A DNA stretch of 64,000 nucleotides from Parcubacteria bacterium C7867-001 (GCA_001189095.1 LFCK01000002.1:62001-126000), one strand, 5' to 3'. Shown: positions 1 through 8,522, counted from the first letter of the stretch. Translations and numbers: made by a program. Notes: a model not told the origin generated them from the letters alone.

Positions 1-1217
1 ATGAGAACGCCGTGCGTTTCCATCTCGCGGAGAATTGGCACGAGCGGCTTCTCGATGCTGTCATACACAAAGGAAAGCTTACCTGTTTCCTTAATGAGTC
101 GCTCCAGCTCCACGTAGGCATCATCGAACTTGGTCTTCTTCGTGAATGCGAGTACGTCCTCGAGCGAAGGATTCGTGAAATCAGACGCCACAAGCCAGAG
201 CATTACCTTCGCTTCGTCGAGACGAATAGGGTCAACCGACTCCTCGTCTATCTCGTCTTCGATTTCTTCGTCTGCGTCGTCACCCTCATGACCGAGTACT
301 GATTTTGCACGTGCGCGCAGCGAGCGGAATCCGAGCTCATCAAAGAGATTAAGGATGGTCGGAAGCTGCTTACCGTCCTTCCACTGGGAGTCTTCAAGTG
401 AGAACGCGATGGGCGCGTCCGTCCGAATGGTCGCGAGATGCTTCGAAAAACGCGCATCCTCTTCATGCGTCTTTAAGAGTTCGACGATGCGCGGCTTAAT
501 ACCGACTTCGATGAATTTTTTATCGCTCTTCGCGAGCGTCTTATACATATCCTCAATGGTGCCGAAGTTCTTGATGAGTTCCGTCGCCGTCTTTTCGCCG
601 ATGCCCGGTACCCCCTTGATGTTGTCGGACGGATCACCGCGCAAGCCCTTGTAGTCCGCAATGAGGTTAGCCGGGAATCCGTAGCGCTCCTCGATGGCCT
701 TTGCGTCGTAGAGGATGGTGTCATTGATTCCCTTCTTAAGGGTGTACACCTTCACGCGATCGCCCTCGGCGAGCTGCATGGTATCCATATCACCCGACGC
801 AATGATGACTTCGAGTCCTTCCTCATTTTTCATGAGCTCAGCGACCGTGCCGAGAATGTCGTCCGCTTCAAATCCTTCGCGGTCGTACATAGGAATCTGG
901 AACGCTTTGAACACATCGCGTGAGCGCTTCAACTGCGCGATGAGAAGTTCGTCTGTCTTTGCGCGCGTACCTTTATAGTCCGCATACACTTCGTGGCGAA
1001 TCGTCGGCTTCGGAAGGTCATAGCACGCTGCGATGTAATCGGGTTCGAGGTCAGCGACGATACGCAGCAGCATCGACGAGAGGCCGTAGAGGGCTCCGGT
1101 TGGTTCGCCGGTAGGCGACGTGAAGTCAGGAAGCGCGTGATACGCGCGATGGATGATTGCATGCGCGTCGAGAAGGACGAGCTGCTTCTTCGAGCGGTTG
1201 ATGGTTCGTTTAGGCAT
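1..1217 (-). CDS. polA: DNA polymerase I, N-terminal part (cut by window edge)
   Basis: Reading from 1217 gives MPKRTINRSKK and then the 5'-nuclease signature LLDAHAIIHRAYHAL with the metal-binding Asp near residue 17. The helix-hairpin-helix stretch GDPSDNIKGVPGIGEKTA lies near residue 192. By residue ~400 the frame already reads EKPLVPILREMETHGVL, the segment that opens the polymerase domain. In E. coli Pol I this segment is near residue 550, so the 3'-5' proofreading domain is almost absent here. The polymerase domain lies outside the window. The 3' neighbour tsaE overlaps its start by 8 bases. Identification is firm; loss of proofreading is inferred from length. Confidence 0.9.
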   Translation of the reverse strand, partial: MPKRTINRSKKQLVLLDAHAIIHRAYHALPDFTSPTGEPTGALYGLSSMLLRIVADLEPDYIAACYDLPKPTIRHEVYADYKGTRAKTDELLIAQLKRSRDVFKAFQIPMYDREGFEADDILGTVAELMKNEEGLEVIIASGDMDTMQLAEGDRVKVYTLKKGINDTILYDAKAIEERYGFPANLIADYKGLRGDPSDNIKGVPGIGEKTATELIKNFGTIEDMYKTLAKSDKKFIEVGIKPRIVELLKTHEEDARFSKHLATIRTDAPIAFSLEDSQWKDGKQLPTILNLFDELGFRSLRARAKSVLGHEGDDADEEIEDEIDEESVDPIRLDEAKVMLWLVASDFTNPSLEDVLAFTKKTKFDDAYVELERLIKETGKLSFVYDSIEKPLVPILREMETHGVL

Positions 1218-1641
1218 AAGAAATGATACGTCCCTCTCCTTCAACCCGAAGCGAAATTGCGTGATCGGCGTTCGGTAGTCCGTCTGCAACGAGCTCCGGC
1301 CACTCGAGGCATACGAGTGTTGCTGGATCCTTCAGCAGCTCGTCAAAACCGAGCGCCGGAAGATCCTTTCCTCCTTTAAGCCGATACGCATCGATATGCG
1401 CGAGGCGCGCATATGGCCCCTTCCCTGTTGCATAGACTTTCTCGAGCACGAACGTCGGACTCGTCACCGCGTCCTCAATGGCAAGCGCGCGAGCAAGTCC
1501 CTGCACAAAGGATGTTTTCCCCGCACCAAGCTCACCGATGAGCGTGACGAGGGTCGCCCCCTCCGTTTTCGGCGAAAGCTTCTGGGCGAATGCTGCTGCC
1601 TCTTCCTGCAGCATCTCGAGGTTGGCGAGGTGTTTCTCCAT
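1210..1641 (-). CDS. tsaE: tRNA threonylcarbamoyladenosine biosynthesis ATPase TsaE
   Basis: 143 aa, the usual length for TsaE, the ATPase that works with TsaB/TsaD to make t6A37 on ANN-decoding tRNAs. The P-loop GELGAGKT is at residues 36-43, followed by TSPTFVLEK and HIDAYRL, both typical of the family, and CLEWPE near the end. It lies upstream of polA with an 8-base overlap, so the two are probably co-transcribed. It is divergent from the pilus ATPase gene that starts at 1687. Confidence 0.93.
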   Translation of the reverse strand: MEKHLANLEMLQEEAAAFAQKLSPKTEGATLVTLIGELGAGKTSFVQGLARALAIEDAVTSPTFVLEKVYATGKGPYARLAHIDAYRLKGGKDLPALGFDELLKDPATLVCLEWPELVADGLPNADHAISLRVEGEGRIISYA

Positions 1642-1686
1642 CTACGCATTCTACCAAGCGAGGCTTCTAAGCGTTATCATGGCTGT

Positions 1687-3360
1687 ATGCCCGCTCATTT
1701 CGACTCCGACGCGCAAGACGCGAAGCTCGCCTCGATGCGCGAGCAAGAAGAAGAGGATCTTGCTCGTATCCTTTCCGAGAAATACGGCCTTGTGTACGCC
1801 GACCTTTCCCTCGCCTCGATAAACGGCGACGCGCTCCGACTCATACCTGAAGAAAAAGCGCGTGAAGCGGAAGCGGTCGCGTTCGATAAGGTTTCGAAGA
1901 ATGTCTCCGTCGCGGTGAGGAACCCGAACAACCCTGCACTCCCTCCCATCATTAGCGGGCTCGAAGAAATGGGATTGCGCGTCCAGCAGTTCATGGTGTC
2001 GCAAAAGAGTATCGATCGCGCACTCGCGCGTTATAAGGATCTTTCTCTTGCGCATGAAAGCACTGCCGGCACGTTCGACATTTCTGGCGCACAGCTCGAT
2101 ACCCTTTCAGCGCAACTCACGAGTGTGAAGGCGCTCACGGACCACCTCGCGTCTATCGTCGAGCAAAAGAAAGGCGTGCAAATCTCTCGTGTGTTCGAGG
2201 AAGTGCTCGCGGCAGCATTCGTGCTCAAAGCGTCCGACATACACATGGAGCCGGAGGAAACGCAGGTGCGTCTGCGTTTGCGCCTCGACGGTCTTTTGAC
2301 CGACGTGTTCATGTTCGAGCCGAAGGGATACCACTTCCTCAACTCGCGCGTGAAGCTTCTTTCCGGATTGAAGCTCAACGTTACAAACCGCGCGCAAGAC
2401 GGCCGCTTCAGCGTTGCGGTGAACGGAAAGGCGGTTGAGATACGCACCTCGGTCATTCCGGGGAATTATGGCGAGTCGGTGGTGCTTCGTATTCTCGATC
2501 CGAATTCCATACAGCGAACGTTCGAAGACGCTGGCGTGAACCCGAAACTGCTCGCGCGTTTGCGCGAGGAAATAAAGCGCCCGAACGGCATGTTGCTCAC
2601 CACCGGTCCAACCGGCTCCGGTAAAACGACGACGCTCTATACCTTCCTTCGCGAGATGCATACGCCGGACGTGAAAATCGTCACGATTGAAGATCCGATT
2701 GAATATCACCTCGAAGGAATCGTGCAGACGCAGACGAACGGCAAAGACTACACCTTCGCTTCCGGACTTCGCTCCGTGCTCCGCCAAGACCCTGACGTCA
2801 TTCTCGTCGGAGAAATCCGCGATGCAGAAGTCGCGGAAACAGCGATACAAGCTGCGCTCACCGGACACTTCGTGTTCTCAACGCTCCACACCAACAACGC
2901 AGCCGGCACCTTCCCTCGCCTTGTCGACCTCAAAGTCGATCCGAAGCTCTTTGCGTCCGCAGTTACGGTCGCCATGGCGCAGCGCCTCCTTCGCACACTC
3001 GACGACTCGACGAAAAAAGCGCGTCCCGCGACTGACGCCGAAAAGAAGCTTATGGAGAAGGTCCTTTCAACGCTTACCGATAAATCACTCATCCCTGCGT
3101 CGTTTGATACGGTCTATGACGCAGTTCCGAGCGACGACGGCTCAACCGGATATAAAGGACGGCTCGGTGTGCACGAAGCCATATTCATGGACGACGAGCT
3201 CGGCACCTTCCTCCGCGATAATCCGTCTGAGGGCGACATTGCCAAGAACGTTATCCGTCAGGGCTACCCCACCATGGCGCAGGACGCGGTGCTTAAAGTA
3301 CTCGCTGGTCGCACCACCCTCGAAGAAGTAACACGTACGGTGGATCTCCCACGCGACTAG
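1687..3360 (+). CDS. Type IV pilus assembly / type II secretion ATPase (PilB/GspE family)
   Basis: 557 aa cytoplasmic ATPase that would power pilus extension. It has an N-terminal GspE-N-like region (ARILSEKYGLVYADL), KASDIHMEP, Walker A GPTGSGKTT near residue 307, the Asp box ITIEDPIEYHLEGI, Walker B DVILVGEIRD near 369 and the His box STLHTNNAAG. The zinc tetracysteine loop of classical PilB is missing; the corresponding segment AQRLLRTLDDSTKK has no Cys. The frame is open upstream, but ATG 1687 fits because the divergent tsaE starts at 1641. PilB versus GspE cannot be separated without the rest of the pilus genes. Confidence 0.88.
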   Translation: MPAHFDSDAQDAKLASMREQEEEDLARILSEKYGLVYADLSLASINGDALRLIPEEKAREAEAVAFDKVSKNVSVAVRNPNNPALPPIISGLEEMGLRVQQFMVSQKSIDRALARYKDLSLAHESTAGTFDISGAQLDTLSAQLTSVKALTDHLASIVEQKKGVQISRVFEEVLAAAFVLKASDIHMEPEETQVRLRLRLDGLLTDVFMFEPKGYHFLNSRVKLLSGLKLNVTNRAQDGRFSVAVNGKAVEIRTSVIPGNYGESVVLRILDPNSIQRTFEDAGVNPKLLARLREEIKRPNGMLLTTGPTGSGKTTTLYTFLREMHTPDVKIVTIEDPIEYHLEGIVQTQTNGKDYTFASGLRSVLRQDPDVILVGEIRDAEVAETAIQAALTGHFVFSTLHTNNAAGTFPRLVDLKVDPKLFASAVTVAMAQRLLRTLDDSTKKARPATDAEKKLMEKVLSTLTDKSLIPASFDTVYDAVPSDDGSTGYKGRLGVHEAIFMDDELGTFLRDNPSEGDIAKNVIRQGYPTMAQDAVLKVLAGRTTLEEVTRTVDLPRD

Positions 3361-3366
3361 AAAGAA

Positions 3367-4212
3367 ATGAGCGCTGAAAAACGTACATTCACACCGACCG
3401 AAGCAGACCTCACGTTAGTGCGTGAGACGCGAAAAGCAGCTGACCCGACAACAATTTCTGAAATTGGTCCTCAAGAACTGCGGTTTGCAGGAACTAGTCT
3501 GTATAGACGCAACATATATACCGATGAGGTCGGTAACCGCTGGCACCAGATGAGCGAACATAAACATCCGCAAACACAGCAATTTCTCGCGGGACTTTTA
3601 AAAGGTCTTGTGAATATTTCTGACGTGGTGAAAGCCCCATCGGGCGAGTACGTTTCTAAAGAGCTTGATCTAGAAAAAATAAAGAAAGAGACCCTCTTGC
3701 CTGAGGTTGAAGCGGAGGTGGCACTCCTTGCTGTTCTTGGCGATGTTGACCACTCCTCCACCAAAGAGCTCTACCACCCAGACGGCGTTCTACACAATAT
3801 ACGCTACGAAGATGAACGAGTTGCATACTTTGATACTGAGTTTGCTTTCCGTGGATTATTTGAAAAGCCGCAGGATGCCGTTGTGCCTCTAGCTGAGGAG
3901 GAGATGCGGAAAATGACTCAGCTTGGTTTTGATGAATTTCGTAACAAACTAAGTTTGCTGAAAGAACGAATTTCTGGCCCACAAGGAAAGCGGTTTCTTG
4001 GAGCTTTAGTGAAGCATACTGGAAGTCCCTTGTTTGACGAGGAAAATAAAAATCATGCGTTGTTTTATAAGCCCGAGAACTACAAACCACACGCTCTCGT
4101 GCGAGATGATCTCGCCTTCCTCCAAAAACGCCTATTACAAAAAATTGAGAGCGCGTACGCTATCATCGACCAGCAGAAAGATACTGTGGAAGGGTCGCGG
4201 GAGGCAGCATAA
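3367..4212 (+). CDS. Hypothetical protein, faint kinase-like pattern
   Basis: 281 aa, six bases after the pilus ATPase, so probably the second gene of that unit. No family recognised. A central stretch has conserved-looking Glu (LLPEVEAEVALLAVLG), then YHPDGVLHNIRYEDERVAYFDTEFAF. This loosely recalls the HxxN and IDxxxAF motifs of HipA- or phosphotransferase-like kinases, but no P-loop is evident, so function is left open. No signal peptide or membrane segment. A strong hairpin terminator starts nine bases after the stop. Confidence 0.7.
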   Translation: MSAEKRTFTPTEADLTLVRETRKAADPTTISEIGPQELRFAGTSLYRRNIYTDEVGNRWHQMSEHKHPQTQQFLAGLLKGLVNISDVVKAPSGEYVSKELDLEKIKKETLLPEVEAEVALLAVLGDVDHSSTKELYHPDGVLHNIRYEDERVAYFDTEFAFRGLFEKPQDAVVPLAEEEMRKMTQLGFDEFRNKLSLLKERISGPQGKRFLGALVKHTGSPLFDEENKNHALFYKPENYKPHALVRDDLAFLQKRLLQKIESAYAIIDQQKDTVEGSREAA

Positions 4213-4220
4213 GAAACGCA

Positions 4221-4255
4221 AAACCGCGCACGGAACTCCGTGCGCGGTTTTGTTT
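4221..4255. terminator. Bidirectional intrinsic terminator
   Basis: Perfect 13-bp stem, AAACCGCGCACGG (4221-4233) and its complement (4238-4250), with loop AACT. T-rich sequence follows on the + strand (TGTTTG) and on the - strand (TTTTGCGTTT). It closes the 3367-4212 unit and would also end a minus-strand RNA arriving from 4441. Confidence 0.85.
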
Positions 4256-4441
4256 GTTCCCACCCATAACCCTCCAGGCACTCCTTGTACAAGTACAAGG
4301 TGAACGAGATGCCTGAGGAGACACCCAGCGAGCCCGCACAAGGCGGGTACCAGATAGTCCTTGGGAAAACGCCCGAAGCCGTCAAGCTTTGCCTAGAGGG
4401 TTATAGGAAGGAAGGGAACAAAAAACGAGCCCTTGCTCGTG
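4255..4441 (-). ncRNA. Candidate structured noncoding RNA antisense to the ruvB leader
   Basis: No plausible reading frame. On the minus strand a promoter (TTGACA, 16 bases, TAGGAT) would start a transcript near 4441. The two ends are complementary: 4263-4280 pairs with 4390-4407 in 16 of 18 positions, and GTTCCC (4255-4260) pairs with GGGAAC (4413-4418). Inside are hairpins CCCGC/GCGGG (4334-4348) and CCTTGTA/TACAAGG (4283-4300). CTCC and AGGCA at 4311-4320 can pair with the same 3' strand as the closing stem, so two alternative folds are possible. A terminator follows directly at 4250-4221. No known Rfam family was recognised by eye. Confidence 0.5.
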
Positions 4442-4450
4442 TGATATAAT
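4442..4450 (+). promoter_or_regulatory. Extended -10 promoter of ruvB
   Basis: TGATATAAT is a perfect TGnTATAAT extended -10. Transcription would start near 4457 and give a leader of about 13 bases without a Shine-Dalgarno site before the ATG at 4470. Confidence 0.6.
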
Positions 4451-4476
4451 CCTAGCATACCCCATTTTTATGTCAA
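4449..4476 (-). promoter_or_regulatory. Minus-strand promoter of the candidate RNA
   Basis: TTGACA (complement of 4471-4476), 16-base spacer, TAGGAT (complement of 4449-4454) preceded by TGC. The extended -10 TGCTAGGAT is the same string seen before PBP1A (8567) and tRNA-Pro (50949). The -35 overlaps the ruvB start codon. Confidence 0.6.
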
Positions 4477-5450
4477 GTGGCCCCTCAGAACCCCGCTCCT
4501 TCGACCAAACGCTTGATGCGGCACTGCGCCCTTCCCTCTGGGACGAGTATGTAGGCCAAGGGCACGTTAAAGCGAACGTTCGCATCGGTCTTGATGCGGC
4601 AAAAAAGCGTAATTCCATGCCCGAACATATCCTTTTTTACGGGCCACCGGGAGTTGGTAAGACGACCCTCGCCTTTCTCGTCGCAAAAACCCTTGGATCT
4701 CCACTCAAAACTACTTCAGGAGTCGCCATTGAGCGCGCGGGTGACCTCGCCGCGATACTTACGAACCTCGAGCCAGGCTCCGTCCTTTTTATAGATGAAA
4801 TTCACCGGCTCGGAACAAAAGTCGAAGAGCTTCTCTACCCCGCACTCGAATCAGGATCGCTCGACATTATTCTTGGCAAAGGACCTTCCGCGCGCACGGT
4901 CGAACTTTCGCTTCCACCCTTCACGCTCGTTGGCGCAACGACCCGTATGGCACAAATCTCAGGGCCGCTTCGTTCTCGCTTTGGTGGCGGTGTGTATCAG
5001 CTCGATTTCTATACCGACGAAGATCTTCGCTCCATCATCAAGCGCTCCGCTTCCCTGCTCGGGCTCTCGCCCCAAAAAGATGTCGTTGAGATGGTCGCCG
5101 CGAGAAGCCGCGCGACGCCGCGCGTCGCGAACGCACTCCTAAAACGCGTACGCGATTACGCAGAAGTCCACGAGAAGGATCTTGTGCCTGAAACAGTCGA
5201 AGAAGCATTCGAACTCTTCGGCGTCGATGCGTTTGGTCTTACCAAAGACGATATCCGCTACCTTGATACACTCGCAACGAGCTTTAAGGGTGGACCTGCA
5301 GGTGTCCGCGCCCTTGCTTCAGCGCTCCACGAAGACCCTGACACGGTTGAGAATGTGTACGAGCCGTACCTACTTCGCCTTGGGTTCATTGAGCGCGGTC
5401 CACGTGGACGCATACTTACTGAAAAAGGAAAGGAGTACCTTGCCTCTTAG
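4470..5450 (+). CDS. ruvB: Holliday junction branch migration helicase RuvB
   Basis: 326 aa, normal length. Motor of the RuvABC complex that moves Holliday junctions. Walker A GPPGVGKT at about residues 57-64, Walker B LFIDEIHRL, sensor motif LVGATTRMAQISGPLRSRFG, and the C-terminal winged helix ending RLGFIERGPRGRILTEKG, which binds DNA. The ATG at 4470 has no SD site. The gene stands alone: ruvC is 2.4 kb downstream with yebC, and no ruvA is seen in the window. It overlaps the convergent membrane-protein gene by 4 bases. Confidence 0.96.
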   Translation: MSSGPSEPRSFDQTLDAALRPSLWDEYVGQGHVKANVRIGLDAAKKRNSMPEHILFYGPPGVGKTTLAFLVAKTLGSPLKTTSGVAIERAGDLAAILTNLEPGSVLFIDEIHRLGTKVEELLYPALESGSLDIILGKGPSARTVELSLPPFTLVGATTRMAQISGPLRSRFGGGVYQLDFYTDEDLRSIIKRSASLLGLSPQKDVVEMVAARSRATPRVANALLKRVRDYAEVHEKDLVPETVEEAFELFGVDAFGLTKDDIRYLDTLATSFKGGPAGVRALASALHEDPDTVENVYEPYLLRLGFIERGPRGRILTEKGKEYLAS

Positions 5451-5863
5451 CCGTATACCAAAAGAAGCCCGAGGAGCGCTGCTCCCACCCACCCTGCCAT
5501 TGAGACCGCACCGCTTACGAGCGCTTTCGTCTTTTCTTCGCGCGTAAGTTCTGAAAACGAATACTTCGTTGCGAGCGATGAAATACGTTCGATAAAAAAC
5601 CCGTTCACCACGAGCGCAAGAACGAAATCCATCTTAAGAAGGAACGCGGGATTATGGATGAGATACTCTGCACGGTCGATAAACATTAGTCCGCCCGTAA
5701 GCAATGCTGCTGCAAGTCCGATGCTCACGAAAATATGTGACCATCGGACACTTCGCTCTTCGAGCGTTCGCTTCTTTCCGAGAAACCACTCGATGCCCTG
5801 CTCATCCGCGAGAACAACCGCAATTGCCGCACCGATCACTGAAAAGACGTGGAGTGCAGCCAT
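5447..5863 (-). CDS. Four-helix membrane protein with intramembrane histidines
   Basis: 138 aa with four predicted membrane helices (about 3-22, 41-62, 72-92, 116-137). His residues lie in or next to the first three helices (ALHVF, RWSHIFVSIG, YLIHNPAFLLKMDF), a layout seen in small b-type haem membrane proteins. Function is unproven. It starts three bases after the stop of the cytochrome-b5-like gene, so the two form an operon and may exchange electrons (inference). Confidence 0.72.
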   Translation of the reverse strand: MAALHVFSVIGAAIAVVLADEQGIEWFLGKKRTLEERSVRWSHIFVSIGLAAALLTGGLMFIDRAEYLIHNPAFLLKMDFVLALVVNGFFIERISSLATKYSFSELTREEKTKALVSGAVSMAGWVGAALLGLLLVYG

Positions 5864-5866
5864 ACG

Positions 5867-6349
5867 TTAATTCGTAAGCGCACCTATCTTGAACGAAGCG
5901 AGCTCTGCAGTCGCACGACGATCACCACCATGCTGATCAAGAAAGTCTTCCGTTCCGTCTCGCCCGCACATGCTTCGTATTGCAGAAGATCCGCCGGGGT
6001 GCTGGTTGATCCAGCTGGTGAGGTCATACACATTCCCACTCACGATAGTCCAGCAGCTCGCACTGGTACTGTGTGCAGCAACAGTTGATTTCGTAATTCC
6101 GGAAGGAGTTGATGTTTTGTTTGTCGTTGTTTTTGCGGGAGCAGATGGCGTTACAGATGGTGAGGTTGGGGTAGCAACTGGAGTTGCGCTTACGCTCGGC
6201 GCCGAAGTCGGAAGTGCTGTAGCCCCGTTTTGAACTGACGCTCCCTCAACCACTATTTTCCCTTGAGAAATAGCCAGATACTCGCCAAAAGCGGTTCCTG
6301 CTACGAACGCAAACACAAACGTGAGAAGGAGCGGGTAGAAGAGCTTCAT
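5867..6349 (-). CDS. Membrane-anchored cytochrome b5-like haem protein
   Basis: 160 aa. An N-terminal hydrophobic helix (LFYPLLLTFVFAFVAGTAFG) is followed by a Ser/Thr/Pro-rich linker (about 35-88) and a cytochrome b5 fold. The domain has SCWTIVSGNVYDLTSWINQHPGGSSAI with the haem-ligand His in HPGG, and a second ligand candidate in FLDQHGGDRR. The domain would sit outside the membrane. It is upstream of the four-helix protein in the same transcript. Confidence 0.85.
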   Translation of the reverse strand: MKLFYPLLLTFVFAFVAGTAFGEYLAISQGKIVVEGASVQNGATALPTSAPSVSATPVATPTSPSVTPSAPAKTTTNKTSTPSGITKSTVAAHSTSASCWTIVSGNVYDLTSWINQHPGGSSAIRSMCGRDGTEDFLDQHGGDRRATAELASFKIGALTN

Positions 6350-6419
6350 GAATTCAGTATGTAGTGTAGCCGTATGAAAAGCTTCTTTCTTTCATGTTCG
6401 ATAGTCTAGACTATGTAGT

Positions 6420-7259
6420 GTGAAGAAGAACCTGCTTCCCTATTTCCTCGCGTTCGTACTCCTTGTGATGGTCGTTTTCGGCCTCCTTTTTCTTTCTCTT
6501 TCGAGATCGGAGACGGACGCGCGCAATCCGTTCGTGTCACTCGTTTCTGAACTCTTCCCTGCGGCGCCCCAACCCGTTCTCTCTGACTTCGTCGAGGTTG
6601 TTGATGGCTGTGGGGCGGAGCACGAAGGATCCTGTGTGCGTGTTCGTGGGGCGCCAACCAGCACGGCCCCTGTCGTTATGCAGCTGCGCACGGGCATTGT
6701 GCTTCCAGTGTCCTCGACTACCGTAACCGATACAACGGGTCGGACGTGGTACCAGATTTCATTTAGTGAGTGGCTCCGCTATCCGGAGCGGATCGCCGGT
6801 CCATGGTATGTCGCCGCTGATCTTGTGCAACCATTCTTTGCAGTTGCCACTGAAGAACTTCCTGAGCCGGGCGTAGCATCGACAACCAAACGCATTCTCG
6901 TCGACCGTTCGGATCAAACGCTCTATGCCTATGACGGCGCCGAGCTTTTCCTTGAGACGCCGATATCGACCGGTCTTGATCTCACCCCGACGCCACGCGG
7001 CTTGTTTGTCGTATATCGCAAAACGCCGAGCCGCTACATGCAGGGCCCGCTGCCCGGCATCAGCAACCAGTACTACGATTTGCCCGGCGTGCCGTGGAAT
7101 CTCTATTTCACTAATGAAGGTGGTGCGATACACGGTGCGTACTGGCATACGCAATTCGGAAAGCAGTGGTCCCACGGTTGCGTGAATGTGCCGCTTGAAA
7201 CGGCGAAGAAGCTATACGAATGGACGCCGCTCGGCACGCCGGTGACCGTGCGCGATTAG
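6420..7259 (+). CDS. L,D-transpeptidase (YkuD domain) with SH3-like region
   Basis: 279 aa. Uncleaved signal/anchor at residues 6-26, a SH3b-like region (GCGAEHEGSCVRVRGAPTS) near 65-135, then a YkuD catalytic domain: ILVDRSDQTLYAYDG, IHGAYWH and the catalytic SHGCVNVP with Cys near residue 254. It would cross-link peptidoglycan outside the membrane or attach proteins to it. The start is GTG at 6420; no ATG lies in frame between the upstream stop and that codon. Divergent from the cytochrome b5 pair. Confidence 0.9.
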   Translation: MKKNLLPYFLAFVLLVMVVFGLLFLSLSRSETDARNPFVSLVSELFPAAPQPVLSDFVEVVDGCGAEHEGSCVRVRGAPTSTAPVVMQLRTGIVLPVSSTTVTDTTGRTWYQISFSEWLRYPERIAGPWYVAADLVQPFFAVATEELPEPGVASTTKRILVDRSDQTLYAYDGAELFLETPISTGLDLTPTPRGLFVVYRKTPSRYMQGPLPGISNQYYDLPGVPWNLYFTNEGGAIHGAYWHTQFGKQWSHGCVNVPLETAKKLYEWTPLGTPVTVRD

Positions 7260-7280
7260 ATTTTGGTATAGTGCCGATAC

Positions 7281-7838
7281 ATGGCGGGACATTCTAAATG
7301 GGCGCAGATAAAGCGAGCAAAAGCGGTGACGGACGCCGCAAAGAGCCGCACTTTCTCGAAATTCGCACGAGAAATAACCATGGAGAGCAGGAAGGTTGGC
7401 GGCAGCCTCTCCTCCCCTGCTCTTGCGGCGGTCATCGGGCGCGCTAAGGCGGCCAACATGCCGAAAGACAACATTGACCGCGCAATAGCAAAAGGTACTA
7501 GCAAGGATGAAGGTGATCTCGCACAAGTTTCGTACGAATTCTACGGCCCCGCCGGCATCGCGATTATCGGCGTTGCCGTTACCGACAACACCAACCGCAC
7601 CGTGCAGGAGATAAAGCATCTCCTCTTAAAAAATGGATATGAACTTGGTGCGCCCGGAAGCGCGGCGTGGGCATTTACAAAAACACCGGATGGACGCTAC
7701 CTCGCAAACGAACCTCTCATGGACGTCGAAGGCGAGAGTGAGGAAAAACTAGGTCTGGTGCTCGAAGCACTCGATGAACAAGACGATATTCAAGAAATAT
7801 TCACGAACGCGCGCGGCTATGAGAATACTAGCGATTGA
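7281..7838 (+). CDS. yebC: YebC/PmpR family protein, short form
   Basis: Opens with the family signature MAGHSKWAQIKRAKAVTDAAKS and has NMPKDNIDRAI, YEFYGPAGIAIIGVAVTDN and NRTVQEIKHLL. YebC proteins help translate proline-rich stretches and/or regulate transcription. At 185 aa it is about 55 residues shorter than usual; the loss falls after GSAAWAFTK, in the second and third domains, while the tail LEALDEQDDIQEIFTNA is kept. It overlaps ruvC by 20 bases, a conserved pairing. Confidence 0.92.
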   Translation: MAGHSKWAQIKRAKAVTDAAKSRTFSKFAREITMESRKVGGSLSSPALAAVIGRAKAANMPKDNIDRAIAKGTSKDEGDLAQVSYEFYGPAGIAIIGVAVTDNTNRTVQEIKHLLLKNGYELGAPGSAAWAFTKTPDGRYLANEPLMDVEGESEEKLGLVLEALDEQDDIQEIFTNARGYENTSD

Positions 7839-8298
7839 TCCTGGTTACGACCGGATGGGTATCGCGGTTGTTGAAGGAGACCCTTCAAGACCAACGGTTG
7901 TGTGGAGCGATTGCGTACTACCTCCGAAAGGAAACAAAGAAGACCGTCTTGCATTTGTGAGCGCTGCAATAAAAAACGCTATCGACGAGCACACACCTGA
8001 GGTGTTTGCGCTCGAATCGTTGTTTTTCAGCGTGAACAAAAAAACAGCACTTGGTGTCGCAGAGGCACGTGGCGCCGCGCTTTCAGCAGCGGGCGAAGCG
8101 GGTCTTATCGTACGGGAATTTTCTCCGGGGACCGTAAAGCTTGCCGTTACGGGAAGCGGTCGCGCTGATAAGAAAGCGATAGCGAGTATGGTACCTAAGC
8201 TCGTAGCGCTGACGCCAAGAAAACGTCTTGATGACGAGCTCGATGCAATCGCCGTCGGCATAACCGCCCTTGCCCACCGCTATCCACAGCAACCGTGA
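7819..8298 (+). CDS. ruvC: Holliday junction resolvase RuvC
   Basis: 159 aa when started at ATG 7819, which gives the canonical MRILAIDPGYDRMG. Catalytic acidic residues are visible: Asp7 (IDPG), Glu66 (ALESLFF), and Asp138 and neighbours in DDELDAIAVG. RuvC cuts Holliday junctions with RuvAB. An earlier in-frame ATG (7774) would add 15 residues inside yebC and is not needed. Translation is probably coupled to yebC. Confidence 0.95.
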   Translation: MRILAIDPGYDRMGIAVVEGDPSRPTVVWSDCVLPPKGNKEDRLAFVSAAIKNAIDEHTPEVFALESLFFSVNKKTALGVAEARGAALSAAGEAGLIVREFSPGTVKLAVTGSGRADKKAIASMVPKLVALTPRKRLDDELDAIAVGITALAHRYPQQP

Positions 8299-8388
8299 AA
8301 ATCGGAGCTTGCAAAGAACAACATTTCTGGTGAAATGGAGGTGCTTCGCGTGCCGAAGCGACATTATCTTTAAAGACTGTTTTGAATC

Positions 8389-8511
8389 ATGGACGATGAA
8401 CGTGAGCTTGATGGGAATAAGGGTGAATTAGAGGACGAAGCGGTAGTGGGTGATGATGAAACCGATGAAGAAGACGATTTCGCCACCGGTTTAGACGACG
8501 AAGAAGAATAG
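8389..8511 (+). CDS. Small acidic protein
   Basis: 40 codons from ATG 8389: MDDERELDGNKGELEDEAV to FATGLDDEEE, with over 45% Asp/Glu. No homology recognised by eye. Support comes from the clean frame, the position between ruvC and a terminator 12 bases after the stop, and the strongly non-random composition. A role cannot be assigned. Confidence 0.5.
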   Translation: MDDERELDGNKGELEDEAVVGDDETDEEDDFATGLDDEEE

Positions 8512-8522
8512 ATTGGGTAACG

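Noticed and set aside
2107..2868. 253-codon minus ORF inside the pilus ATPase gene
   Set aside because: Shadow of the ATPase; Arg/His-rich composition typical of antisense frames.
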